Part shown: positions 16,114 to 24,664 of the stretch, in pieces
Numbering within the stretch: the first letter of the stretch is position 1
How the letters are laid out: each line of letters opens with the position of its first letter
NCBI RefSeq assembly: GCF_023256195.1
Contig: NZ_JAGDWX010000015.1
Coordinates: forward strand, 1-35,414
Length of the DNA: 35,414 bases
Direction of reading: 5' to 3'
Origin: Acidithiobacillus sp.
Lineage (GTDB): Bacteria > Pseudomonadota > Gammaproteobacteria > Acidithiobacillales > Acidithiobacillaceae
Notes under the pieces: generated by a model
Database searches by the model: none
What the model saw: only the letters and a program-made list of their open reading frames with translations
Told to the model about the DNA's origin: nothing
Made by a program: the position numbers and the translations under genes

Positions 16114-17331
16114 TCATCCACCATCGCCCAGCGGGCGGACGAGGTCGCGGTAGTGCGGATTGACCCCCTGCCAGATCTGCGCGGGTTCCGGCACTTCATA
16201 CTGGCAGCGCCACGTCTCCAGTTGTTGCCAATTGGGGCGGCTCGCCAGCAGATCCCACAGAGGGTGCGGTCCAAGGAGCTTGCCGGCAGCTAGCAGGCGA
16301 GTGCGCAGATCGCGGCCGGCGTTGCCGGAGGCGAAGAGTACCAGGAACAGGTACAGGAGCCAGCGAGCATAATCTTGCAGCAGGCCTTCGTTGTGCAGAA
16401 TACGCAGGAGCTCGGACTGCACGCCAAGATTGCGAGGGTGGCTGAGGACTTCGGCGGTCATACGTTCGTAGAGCGCGGCAAAGGCTTCGGCGTTGAAGGC
16501 GGGATCGAGCCCGCCGGCGTCGTCCTCCAGGAGGCCGGCGCCACCCATGGTGGCAAGGACCTGACGCTCCCGGGGGCTCATCTGTATCGGTGTCATGGCA
16601 ATAGCGGCCAGGGCCATGGCACGCTCGGGGTCCTCGATCTGCGCTACCGCCGCTGCCAACAGATCGCCGCCTCGGTCCACGAAATCCCAGGTGAGACGAG
16701 ATAGGCGGCCACCTTTCTGGACGACCGCGCGGTTCGCGTCCAGCTGGTTGCGCTTCCACAGTCGGGCGCGTTTTTCGGCGGCGCTTTCCTTGCGCAGCTC
16801 TTCTTTTTTGATGATGCCTTGGATGTCGTCGCCAATCCCCTGGAATTGATTGCAGAAGGTGATGAGTTCGAAGTTGCTGGGGTCCATGCGCAGGGCCATC
16901 AGGCCCCATCCCGCCAGGAAGCTCTCGGGATATCCCGCGCTCTGCAGGTGCTTCAGGATCTCGATGCTCTGGCCAAAGTCCTGGGCCTGGGTGGCCGCAT
17001 CCACGGCATTGCGGGCCACCTTGAGCTGCAGGGATTTTCCTTCATCGAAAGGAGTTCCCGCCCCTGTGGTCTCCAGCCACCAGCGATATAAGGGCAGAGC
17101 TTCGGAAAAGCGTCCGTAGGTCCAGTAGACGTCCGCCTCGGCGAGCAGATCTTCGACGGCGATCTCCACGTTTTCCTGAAACGTTGGCGAGACGGCACTG
17201 GATGCCGGCGAGGGTGCGGCGGGCGCAGGCGGCGGCGTTGCGGCGCGGAGCCCTCCCGGGGCACCCGGCGCAGGTACCCGCTCGCGCTCCGGCGCTTGCG
17301 ATTTCTTCTTTCCGAAACCGAACAGAGCCAC
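16114..17331 (-). CDS. TPR-like protein of unknown function (405 aa)
   Basis: The protein starts with a short basic MALFGFGKKK and a Pro/Ala-rich linker (about 20-50). A helical unit VEDLLAEADVYWTYGRFSEALPLYRWWLE follows, which has the look of the TPR unit found at the C-terminus of FimV-like proteins. The rest is helical and Ala/Leu-rich, with a charged middle (KKEELRKESAAEKRARLWKR, about 174-195) and a hydrophobic stretch WLLYLFLVLFASG near 330. There is no signal peptide, so it is probably cytosolic or membrane-associated. The start is a GTG with GGGAGG just upstream. It stands alone between noncoding stretches, so context gives no function. I cannot name a family with confidence. Confidence 0.75.
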   Translation of the reverse strand: MALFGFGKKKSQAPERERVPAPGAPGGLRAATPPPAPAAPSPASSAVSPTFQENVEIAVEDLLAEADVYWTYGRFSEALPLYRWWLETTGAGTPFDEGKSLQLKVARNAVDAATQAQDFGQSIEILKHLQSAGYPESFLAGWGLMALRMDPSNFELITFCNQFQGIGDDIQGIIKKEELRKESAAEKRARLWKRNQLDANRAVVQKGGRLSRLTWDFVDRGGDLLAAAVAQIEDPERAMALAAIAMTPIQMSPRERQVLATMGGAGLLEDDAGGLDPAFNAEAFAALYERMTAEVLSHPRNLGVQSELLRILHNEGLLQDYARWLLYLFLVLFASGNAGRDLRTRLLAAGKLLGPHPLWDLLASRPNWQQLETWRCQYEVPEPAQIWQGVNPHYRDLVRPLGDGG

Positions 17332-17554
17332 GCCACCTCCCGTGTGAGGTCCGTCATCGGATTCGCCCGCCCATCCGCACGCGCGTCCTGCATTCGAGCT
17401 AGGACGATGCAGAATGGGGCTATCCGAACGTCATCCCAAGCCCGCAGCCGTATTCGGGCGACCATCAACGCGACGGCGGCAGAGACAGAGGAAATTTAGT
17501 CGAACTTTGGCGAAGGCGCAGAATGCAGCGCCGTGCTGGGGAAGCTAGCTGCGC

Positions 17555-19081
17555 TCAAGGGGTGCGGCGGAGGCGCCACCAGGCCAGCGCCAGTAGAGCC
17601 GAGGAGAGCAGAAGCAAGGGCCAGGAGCCCAGACGTCCATAGGGAGTACGTCCGGCCATGGGCTGGATCACGCCGTCGAGTCCGGCCTCGATGAATTGGG
17701 GCAGACTGGCAAGTACCCGACCATTGGGGGCGATGACAGCGGTAATCCCGGTATTGGTGGCGCGCAGATCGGGTTTTTGCTCCTGCCGGGCCTGCATCGC
17801 TGCCATCTGCAGGCTTTGCGCCGAGGCAATGCTGTGACCGTACCAGGCATAATCGCTGATATTGAGCAGAAAACTCGCGCCCTCCACCACGCCCTTGCGC
17901 ACATCCCGAGAGAAGGACTCCTCATAGCAGATGCTCATACCGGCTTTCTGCCCGTCCACCGGCAGGACCGAGCTGCCCACTCCCGGCGTGAAGCTGCCGA
18001 GTCCCGGCAGAAAATCGTGGACGATGGGACCGAGAATGGCTGGAAAAGGAATGTATTCGCCAAAGGGTACCAGATGCTGCTTGCGGTACCAGCGCAGGGG
18101 GTCGTGCCCGTGGATTTCCATGGCGGCATTGTAATATTTACCGTGGCTGGACTCGGGAATGCCGATGATGAGGGTGGCGTCATGCTCGGCGGACCAATCC
18201 TGGAGGTGAGCGATGAGGCCAGGGATCTCCGTCTGAAAGATGGGGAAGGCCGTCTCCGGCAGGGCGATGAGCTGGGTTCCGGGTGGAGAGGCGGCGATGA
18301 GTCGAGCGTAGCGGGTCAGGATGGCATCGATCCGCTCTGGGTTCCATTTCTCGGAGATGGGGATATCGCCCTGCAGCAGCCGGAAATGGAGCGGTGATCC
18401 TTGCGGATGGGTAAAGCGGACGGTCCCGGCGAAGAGCGCCAAGGCAAAGATCAGGAGCACGGTGGAGATGGCCGCCCACAGGGCACGGACGTCCCGGCGC
18501 TGCGTCCAGGCCCAGGCGGCCGTTGCCGCGACCACTGCGGTGGCGAGGCCGACGCCGTATTGACCGAGCCAAGGGGCAAGTCCGCCGAGAAAACCCTCCG
18601 TCTGGGTATAACCGGTGGCAAGCCACGGGAAGCCCGTAGCAAAACGGGAACGAGCCCATTCGGACAGAATCCAGAGTACCGGCACGGCCAGCCAGCGCGC
18701 CGGCCCTGGAAAGAAACGGTGCGCAAGTCCCAGAGCCAGAGCCGGATAGATGGCGCAGTACGCCGCCAAGAGTCCGACCAGGGCACCCGCCAGAATCCAG
18801 CTCATATGGGCAAAATTGTGCAGGGTAATGGCAATCCAGTAGGTGCCTGCGGCAAAGGCGGCGAAGCCGAAGAGGTAGCCCATGGCCGCCGCCGATTTGG
18901 CGCTGCGGGCGCCAGCGCTCACCAGAAAAAGTCCCGCCAGCAGCAGAAAGGCCAGAAAGGAATAATCGAAGGGTGCAAAGGCCAGGGGCCAGAGGGCGCC
19001 CATAAACATAGCCAGGAGCAACCGCCAGACCAAGCCCGGTCTTGCCTCACCCGGCACTGCTACGCTTGCGCTTGCCGCCAT
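17555..19081 (-). CDS. lnt: Apolipoprotein N-acyltransferase
   Basis: This 508-residue inner-membrane enzyme transfers an acyl chain to the N-terminal cysteine of lipoproteins, the last maturation step. Several membrane helices fill the first 220 residues. The nitrilase-like periplasmic domain follows, with the triad Glu276 (LIALPETAFP), Lys334 (WYRKQHLVPFGEYIP) and Cys385 (MSICYEES), matching E. coli Glu267, Lys335 and Cys387. One membrane helix closes the protein. An upstream in-frame ATG at 19174 would overlap corC and add a basic stretch. The ATG at 19081 has a purine-rich AAAGGGGAA site and gives the normal length. PelC in this window would be a substrate. Confidence 0.95.
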   Translation of the reverse strand: MAASASVAVPGEARPGLVWRLLLAMFMGALWPLAFAPFDYSFLAFLLLAGLFLVSAGARSAKSAAAMGYLFGFAAFAAGTYWIAITLHNFAHMSWILAGALVGLLAAYCAIYPALALGLAHRFFPGPARWLAVPVLWILSEWARSRFATGFPWLATGYTQTEGFLGGLAPWLGQYGVGLATAVVAATAAWAWTQRRDVRALWAAISTVLLIFALALFAGTVRFTHPQGSPLHFRLLQGDIPISEKWNPERIDAILTRYARLIAASPPGTQLIALPETAFPIFQTEIPGLIAHLQDWSAEHDATLIIGIPESSHGKYYNAAMEIHGHDPLRWYRKQHLVPFGEYIPFPAILGPIVHDFLPGLGSFTPGVGSSVLPVDGQKAGMSICYEESFSRDVRKGVVEGASFLLNISDYAWYGHSIASAQSLQMAAMQARQEQKPDLRATNTGITAVIAPNGRVLASLPQFIEAGLDGVIQPMAGRTPYGRLGSWPLLLLSSALLALAWWRLRRTP

Positions 19082-19127
19082 CCCGTTCCCCTTTCCCGAG
19101 GTCTGCACCCTCTCCGATGGTCTGACA

Positions 19128-20006
19128 TCAGGAAGGTTCCGCAGGCGTGGTCGCTTCGGTCGTCCGCGCTTCACGCGGGAGACTGAGGCGCAGGATCTGC
19201 ACGCGCTTGCGATCGGCCCGCAAGACCTCGAGGCGCAGTCCCCCCACCATCACCACCTCCCCTACCCGCGGTACGTGCCCCAGACGATTGCTCAACCAAC
19301 CGCCCAGGGTATCGGCATACTCGTCGTCCAACTCCGCGTGGAACTGGGCATTGAACTCCTGCAGGGTGATGACGGCATTGACGAGAAAGTCACCGTCCTC
19401 GCGCGGTACCACCATCACATCCTCTTCGATGTCGTACTCGTCCTCGATTTCGCCGACGATGATCTCCAGCACGTCCTCGATGGTGATGAGTCCCGCCACC
19501 CCGCCGTACTCGTCCACCACCAGAGCCATGTGGTGACGACCGGTACGGAACTCGTAGAGCAGGTGATCCAGGTGCTTGCTCTCGGGGATGAAGGTGGCGG
19601 GCCGCAGCAGATCCGTCAAGCGCGGAGGTTCCGGACTTTGGCCGCAGGCGCGCAGAAGGTCCTTGGCCAGCAAGATGCCGCGCACATCGTCGCGATCGTT
19701 GCCCACCACCGGAAAGCGGGAGTGGCCCACTTCCACCACCCGCGCGATGATCTCGGAGATGGGCAGATCCAGCTCGATCACTTCCATCTGGGCACGGGGA
19801 ATCATCACATCCCGCACGCTGAGCTCGCCCATCCGAAAGATGCCATCCACCATACGCGCGGCTTCGGCATCGATGATCTGGCGCTCGCCGGCTTCACGGA
19901 TGAGGTCCAGGAGGGTGTCCTGATCTTCCACATTGCCGCGCAGGGACTGGGTGAAACGCGCCCACCAGCTGCGGGAGCGCTCCGGACTACTTCGGTCTTC
20001 ACTCAT
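19128..20006 (-). CDS. corC: CorC/HlyC-type CBS-domain protein
   Basis: This 292-residue cytosolic protein has a CBS pair (about 65-190; MIPRAQMEVIELDLPI, VVDEYGGVAGLITIEDVLE) and a C-terminal CorC/HlyC domain with the end pattern GEVVMVGGLRLEVLRADRKRV. It lacks the DUF21 membrane domain of larger relatives. In enterobacteria CorC is linked to Mg/Co efflux, but its biochemical role in the ybeZ-ybeY-corC-lnt cluster is not settled. The ATG at 20006 overlaps the ybeY end by eight bases. The longer reading from 20093 lies within ybeY and was rejected. The stop is 46 bases before lnt. Confidence 0.93.
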   Translation of the reverse strand: MSEDRSSPERSRSWWARFTQSLRGNVEDQDTLLDLIREAGERQIIDAEAARMVDGIFRMGELSVRDVMIPRAQMEVIELDLPISEIIARVVEVGHSRFPVVGNDRDDVRGILLAKDLLRACGQSPEPPRLTDLLRPATFIPESKHLDHLLYEFRTGRHHMALVVDEYGGVAGLITIEDVLEIIVGEIEDEYDIEEDVMVVPREDGDFLVNAVITLQEFNAQFHAELDDEYADTLGGWLSNRLGHVPRVGEVVMVGGLRLEVLRADRKRVQILRLSLPREARTTEATTPAEPS

Positions 20007-20502
20007 GGTCGGGGTTCTGATATGGGTCGGCCACACCCATTTGGGCCAGCAACTGGGTCTCCAGCGCCTCCATGCGCGCGGCTTCGGCGGCATCCTCGTG
20101 GTCGTAGCCGAGGAGGTGGAGGGTGCTGTGGATGAGCAGGTGACGGTAGTGATCCCGGGGCCGTTTGGCCTGCTCCGCCGCCTCCTGCAACACGACCAAC
20201 GGGGCCAGGACGATGTCCCCCAGGAAATCCTGACGATAGGGACCGGACTGCCGTGGCGCAGGAAAGGACAGACAGTTGGTGGGCTGGGGCCGCTGCCGGA
20301 ACTGGCCGTTGAGTTGGGCCATGGCCTGAGCGCCGACGAAAGCGAGACTCAGGCCAACGATGCCGGTTTCGCCCAGCCGCGGCGAGGGTACCGTCAGGGC
20401 GGCGGCGATGGCCGCGCGGCAACTGCGCTGTCCCGGCGGTGGCGGCAGGCCGGGCTCGAGGCTCTCGTCGACGCGGCGGGACAAACGCAAGGTCGGCGTC
20501 AC
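19999..20502 (-). CDS. ybeY: YbeY, endoribonuclease for 16S rRNA maturation and ribosome quality control
   Basis: This 167-residue protein has the metal-binding signature H-x3-H-x5-H, seen as HSTLHLLGYDH near residues 125-135, with TNCLSFPAP upstream in place of the usual TDVLSFP. Family knowledge: YbeY is a zinc-dependent RNase acting on the 16S rRNA 3' end. The usual HG at the motif start is HS here, and Asp of TDVLSF is Asn, both small departures. The start is a GTG overlapping the ybeZ stop (GTGA), so translation is coupled. The first 40 residues are Pro/Arg-rich. Its position between ybeZ and corC is the standard one. Confidence 0.92.
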   Translation of the reverse strand: MTPTLRLSRRVDESLEPGLPPPPGQRSCRAAIAAALTVPSPRLGETGIVGLSLAFVGAQAMAQLNGQFRQRPQPTNCLSFPAPRQSGPYRQDFLGDIVLAPLVVLQEAAEQAKRPRDHYRHLLIHSTLHLLGYDHEDAAEAARMEALETQLLAQMGVADPYQNPDHE

Positions 20503-21491
20503 GAGGACGACTCACGATCGCGATCGTAGGCCTCGACGATACGGGCCACCAAGGGATGGCGGACGACGTCCACGCTCTGAAAAAAGACCATCTCCACCCC
20601 GGACATTCCGCGCAGGATCTCCACGGCTTGCACCAGACCCGAGGGCTGGCCGCGCGGCAGATCCACCTGGGTCACATCGCCCGTGACCACGACCTTGGCA
20701 CCGAAACCCATGCGCGTGAGGAACATTTTCATCTGTTCGGGCGTCGTGTTCTGGGCCTCGTCCAGGATGACGAAGGCTTCGTTGAGGGTGCGCCCGCGCA
20801 TGTAGGCCAAGGGAGCGACCTCGATGACCTGACGCTCCATGAGCTTGCTCACCTTCTCAAAGCCCAGCATCTCGTAGAGGGCGTCGTAGAGGGGGCGCAG
20901 GTAGGGATCGACCTTTTCGCTGAGGCTACCGGGCAAGAAGCCCAGCCGCTCTCCGGCCTCCACCGCCGGACGCACCAGCAGCAGGCGCTGTACCGACTCT
21001 CGACTCAAAGCCTCCACGGCGGCCGCCACGGCCAGATAGGTCTTGCCCGTTCCCGCCGGGCCGATGCCAAAGGTCAGATCGTTACGGCGGATGGCCTCCA
21101 GATAGCGGCGCTGGCGCACCCCGCGCCCGTGGATGACCCCTTTGCGCGTCTGTACCCCGGCACCGGCATCGCCCGCCTGGGTCGCCTCGGCGTCCAGCCG
21201 CGCCCCCTGGATGCTGTGGTGCACCCACTGGGCCGTGAGGCTGCGGCCCTGGCGCGCCTGTTGGTAGAGTTGCAGCAACACCTGCTGTGCCGCCTGCACC
21301 GCTTCGGCCGGACCGCTGATGTGAAAGTGGCTGCCCCGGGGCAGGATCAGCACCCCCAGCTGCGCCTCTATCTGCTTGAGATGGGCGTCCAGCTGGCCCG
21401 CCATTTCCGCCAGCTGGGTCGAAGTCGCCAGGTCGGCGATGAACTCGGCGTGAGCTGTGGCGCCGGTACTGGGGGGCTCCGTTGCTGCCAT
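20499..21491 (-). CDS. ybeZ: PhoH-like ATPase YbeZ
   Basis: This 330-residue P-loop protein has a KH-like N-terminal segment (about 45-80). Walker A GPAGTGKT is at about 144-151, Walker B VILDEAQN near 240, and the conserved RPAVEAGERLGFLPG and LPRGQPSGL motifs are present. PhoH-like proteins have RNA-related ATPase activity and YbeZ works with YbeY. The ATG at 21491 overlaps the miaB stop by one base and the end overlaps ybeY, so the three form one translated unit. Length is typical. Confidence 0.95.
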   Translation of the reverse strand: MAATEPPSTGATAHAEFIADLATSTQLAEMAGQLDAHLKQIEAQLGVLILPRGSHFHISGPAEAVQAAQQVLLQLYQQARQGRSLTAQWVHHSIQGARLDAEATQAGDAGAGVQTRKGVIHGRGVRQRRYLEAIRRNDLTFGIGPAGTGKTYLAVAAAVEALSRESVQRLLLVRPAVEAGERLGFLPGSLSEKVDPYLRPLYDALYEMLGFEKVSKLMERQVIEVAPLAYMRGRTLNEAFVILDEAQNTTPEQMKMFLTRMGFGAKVVVTGDVTQVDLPRGQPSGLVQAVEILRGMSGVEMVFFQSVDVVRHPLVARIVEAYDRDRESSS

Positions 21492-22852
21492 CAGCCCGCC
21501 AGACGGGCAGCCGCGGACGGCACCATCTCACCCCGCAGGCTGTTGGCCAAGGCAGCGGTGATCCGCAGAGGCAGCATCCGACCGCTGAGATTGGCGGGTC
21601 CGGCGAAGTTTACGGAGCGGTTGCAGGAAGTCTTGCCCGTCCACTCACGCGGGTCACGGCGCGAGGGGCCAGTGACCAGGACTTCCTGAACCGTTCCCAC
21701 CAGCGCCTCGCTATAGGCCCGGGCCAGACCGGTGATCCGCCCCTGCAACACCGCCAGACGTTCGTCCTTGATCCCCTCGGGCACGCTGTCCTTGAGCTTC
21801 AGCGCCGGCGTATTGGGGCGGGGACTGTATTTGAAGGAGAAAGACTGATCGAATCGCACCGCCTCGATGAGGTCCAGGGTGGCTGCGAAATCGGCGTCCG
21901 TCTCCCCGGGGAAACCGACGATGAAGTCGGAGGAGATACGGATGTCGCTGCGCGCCGCTCGCAGTCGCTCGATCTTGTCGAGGTAGCTGTCCACGCTATG
22001 CTTACGGTGCATCCGCCGCAAGATCCGATCGGAGCCACTCTGCACCGGCAGGTGCAGATGCGCGGCCAGAATCGGGATATCGCGGTGAGCGGCGATGAGA
22101 CGATCGTCCAGATTGTTGGGGTGGGACGTGGTATAGCGTAAGCGCAGCAGGCCGGGAATGCGCGCCAGACGCTCCAAGAGTTCGGCCAGATCGCCCTCGC
22201 CGATGAGGCCGGTGGCGCCCCGGTAGGCGTTGACGTTCTGTCCCAGCAGGGTCACCTCGCGCACGCCCTGATCCACCAGCTGCCGTACCTCGCGGACGAT
22301 ATCCGGCATGGGCCGGCTGAATTCGCGGCCGCGGGTATGCGGTACCACACAGAAGGTACAGAACTTGTCGCAGCCCTCCTGGACGGTGACGAAGGCCGTG
22401 GGGCCCTCACGGCCCGGACGCTGCGGCAGGCGATCGAATTTTTCCAGCTCAGGAAAGCGCAGGTCGACCTGCGGTCGGCGCTCCGCAAGGCGGGCATCCA
22501 ACATATCGGCCAGACGATGCAGGGTCTGCGGACCGAAGACGATGTCGACGAAGGGGGCGCGCCGCCGCAGGGATTCCCCTTCCTGACTGGCGACACAGCC
22601 GCCCACGGCGATGATGACCTCCGGACGACTTTCCTTGTAGGGGCGCCAGAAACCCAGCTGGGTGTAGACCTTGTCTTCGGCTTTCTCGCGAATGGAACAG
22701 GTGTTGAGCACCAGCACATCGGCCCGGTCGGGATCGTCCACGAGCTCGAGACCGTGGCTGGCGGCCAGCAGATCGCCGATGCGCTCCGAGTCGTACTCGT
22801 TCATCTGGCAACCGAAGGTCTTGATATATAAGTACCGCAATGATCGTCTCAC
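21491..22852 (-). CDS. miaB: tRNA-2-methylthio-N6-dimethylallyladenosine synthase MiaB
   Basis: This 453-residue radical-SAM methylthiotransferase adds the methylthio group to i6A37 of tRNAs. The N-terminal cluster-binding cysteines are Cys15, Cys52 and Cys86 ([34 protein letters not shown]). The radical-SAM motif is Cys161-x3-Cys165-x2-Cys168 ([17 protein letters not shown]). A TRAM domain follows with [12 protein letters not shown]. The start is GTG at 22852, as no ATG lies before the conserved N-terminus, and the ribosome-binding site is weak. It is 70 bases downstream of selO and leads the ybeZ-ybeY-corC-lnt run. Confidence 0.96.
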   Translation of the reverse strand: MRRSLRYLYIKTFGCQMNEYDSERIGDLLAASHGLELVDDPDRADVLVLNTCSIREKAEDKVYTQLGFWRPYKESRPEVIIAVGGCVASQEGESLRRRAPFVDIVFGPQTLHRLADMLDARLAERRPQVDLRFPELEKFDRLPQRPGREGPTAFVTVQEGCDKFCTFCVVPHTRGREFSRPMPDIVREVRQLVDQGVREVTLLGQNVNAYRGATGLIGEGDLAELLERLARIPGLLRLRYTTSHPNNLDDRLIAAHRDIPILAAHLHLPVQSGSDRILRRMHRKHSVDSYLDKIERLRAARSDIRISSDFIVGFPGETDADFAATLDLIEAVRFDQSFSFKYSPRPNTPALKLKDSVPEGIKDERLAVLQGRITGLARAYSEALVGTVQEVLVTGPSRRDPREWTGKTSCNRSVNFAGPANLSGRMLPLRITAALANSLRGEMVPSAAARLAG

Positions 22853-22922
22853 GCCGCTACCCGAAAACAGATGATAGGGGCCGTGCCGATACTTGACAAG
22901 GGCGCGTCACCGGCGGAAACGC

Positions 22923-24455
22923 TCAGGTACCGCAGAAGGTACGATAGGGGCCCCACTCTGCCGGCATGGGCTGGCTGTAGCGAAAACTGTCGGCGCGGGC
23001 TGTGAAGGGATCCTGCAGACGCTCCAGCAGTGCCCGAAGGGGCCCGAGATCCTGATCGAACTGTGCCGCTGCCAGGGCCTCTTCCACGAGGTGGTTGCGC
23101 GGGATGTAGATGGGATTGCAGGCATCCATACGCGCGGCCAGCTGCTGCGGATCCTCGTTACGACCATCGATGTACCGATGCCATTGCTGCAGCCAGGGGT
23201 CCCAGCTGGCGGGCAAGGGCGCGAGGCCCAGGGCGCGCTCGTCCGTGCCCCGCAGGTGCGCGGCCAGGCGCCGAAAGGCCAGCGTAAAGTCCTCCCCCTC
23301 CGCCTGCAAGAGCTCCAGAAAGCCGCGGATCAAGGACTCCACGCCATCGTCCGTCGGCGCCGCTGATGCCAGTCCGAGCTTGGCGGCAAAACGCCGCTGC
23401 CACTGCTCTGAAAAAACCGCAGGGAAGCGATTGAGTTCGGCCGTCAGCAGGGCGATGGCCTGTTCCTCGTCGGCATCGTTCACCAGAGGCACCAGACACT
23501 CGGCCAGACGCACCAGATTCCACTGGGCAATGCGCGGCTGCTCGCCATAGGCGTAACGGCCCTGGTGATCGATGGAGCTGAACACCGTGGCGGGATCGTA
23601 ACGGTCCATGAAGGCGCAGGGCCCGTAATCGATGGTCTCGCCGGCGATGCTCATGTTGTCGGTGTTCATGACGCCGTGGATGAAACCGACCGCCTGCCAC
23701 TGGGCGATGAGCTCGGCCTGGCGCTCCAACACCCGCCGCAGTAGCGCAAGGTAGGGGTTGGGGTCCTCACTGAGATCCGGATAGTGACGATCGATGGTGT
23801 AGTCGGCCAGATCCTTCAGTCGTGCCAAATCGTCCCGTATGGCCAGATACTGAAAGGTACCGACGCGGATGTGGCTGCGCGCCACCCGGCTGAGCACCGC
23901 GCCCGGCAAGGGACGCTCCCGCTGCACCGCCTCACCCGTAGCCACCACGGCCAAGGCTCGAGTACTGGGGATCCCCAGAGCGGTCATGGCTTCACCCATG
24001 AGGTATTCCCGCAGCATCGGTCCGAGCACCGCCTTGCCGTCGCCGCCACGGGCATAAGGAGTTGCCCCGGAACCCTTGAGGTGCAGATCCCAGCGTTGCC
24101 CCGCGGGATCGCGGATCTCGCCCAGGAGCAGGGCGCGGCCATCGCCCAGCTGCGGGTTGAAGTGGCCGAACTGGTGCCCAGCATAGGCCAAGGCAATGGG
24201 ACGGGCACCGGGGGGCAGCCGCCGGCCTGAGAGGAACTCCGCCAGGGCCGACTCCTCCATTTCGCCAAGGCCCAGTTGCGCTGCCAGCGCCCGGTTGAAG
24301 AGCACGAGTCGTGGCGCCGGCACCGGCGCCGGCTGCCAGGGCTGATAACAGCCGGGCAGACGTTCGGCAAAACTGTGTTCAAAGGCGAGGGACCAGTGGG
24401 GATCGGCGGCAGACATGGCAAAAAGACTCACTCCGTGACCAAGCCGCTCAACCAT
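22923..24455 (-). CDS. selO: Protein adenylyltransferase SelO (YdiU family)
   Basis: This protein of up to 510 residues has a pseudokinase fold that transfers AMP to Ser/Thr/Tyr of target proteins and is linked to redox stress. Seen: LAYAGHQFGHFNPQLGDGRA near 90-108, LKGSGATPYARGGDGKAVL at 126-144, and GFIHGVMNTDNMS with Asp266 followed by DYGPCAFMD at 276-284, the metal and catalytic region. The C-terminus is TFCGT. A cysteine replaces the selenocysteine of eukaryotic members, as in most bacteria. The start is uncertain: ATG 24455, or ATG 24416 giving MSAADPHWSLAFEHSF, which fits the family better. Neither has a clear Shine-Dalgarno sequence. Confidence 0.94.
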   Translation of the reverse strand: MVERLGHGVSLFAMSAADPHWSLAFEHSFAERLPGCYQPWQPAPVPAPRLVLFNRALAAQLGLGEMEESALAEFLSGRRLPPGARPIALAYAGHQFGHFNPQLGDGRALLLGEIRDPAGQRWDLHLKGSGATPYARGGDGKAVLGPMLREYLMGEAMTALGIPSTRALAVVATGEAVQRERPLPGAVLSRVARSHIRVGTFQYLAIRDDLARLKDLADYTIDRHYPDLSEDPNPYLALLRRVLERQAELIAQWQAVGFIHGVMNTDNMSIAGETIDYGPCAFMDRYDPATVFSSIDHQGRYAYGEQPRIAQWNLVRLAECLVPLVNDADEEQAIALLTAELNRFPAVFSEQWQRRFAAKLGLASAAPTDDGVESLIRGFLELLQAEGEDFTLAFRRLAAHLRGTDERALGLAPLPASWDPWLQQWHRYIDGRNEDPQQLAARMDACNPIYIPRNHLVEEALAAAQFDQDLGPLRALLERLQDPFTARADSFRYSQPMPAEWGPYRTFCGT

Positions 24456-24532
24456 GACAGAGATGGGCCGCGTCGCACAAGGGGCTTACAGGACTCTCAA
24501 CGCCAGCGCTGCACGGATGCTATGCTAGCACC

Positions 24533-24664
24533 ATGATGCTCCGTTTTCGGGCCCATCCAGAGCTGCGCTCGCGGCGCGGCCGCAGGGGTTTGCGCACGCG
24601 GTCGCGAGGATTGCGGGCGATCTTCGAGGAATCCGTCCTGTCCCCGACGGCGGGCCGCGCGTGA
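24533..24664 (+). CDS. Possible 43-residue ORF overlapping the DUF445 start
   Basis: A double ATG at 24533/24536 opens a frame of 43 residues, strongly basic (many Arg), ending in TGA at 24662-24664. Its stop overlaps the GTG start of the DUF445 gene as GTGA, a typical coupling arrangement. TATGCT at 24521-24526 resembles a -10 box placed so that transcription could begin at or near the ATG (leaderless). No Shine-Dalgarno sequence is seen. High GC makes Arg-rich frames common by chance, so this is tentative. Confidence 0.25.
   Translation: MMLRFRAHPELRSRRGRRGLRTRSRGLRAIFEESVLSPTAGRA

Noticed and set aside
15798-16163. 121-residue plus-strand frame in the gene-poor region
   Set aside because: It lacks a ribosome-binding site, has no recognisable domain, contains the terminator-like hairpin and overlaps the end of the TPR-like gene.
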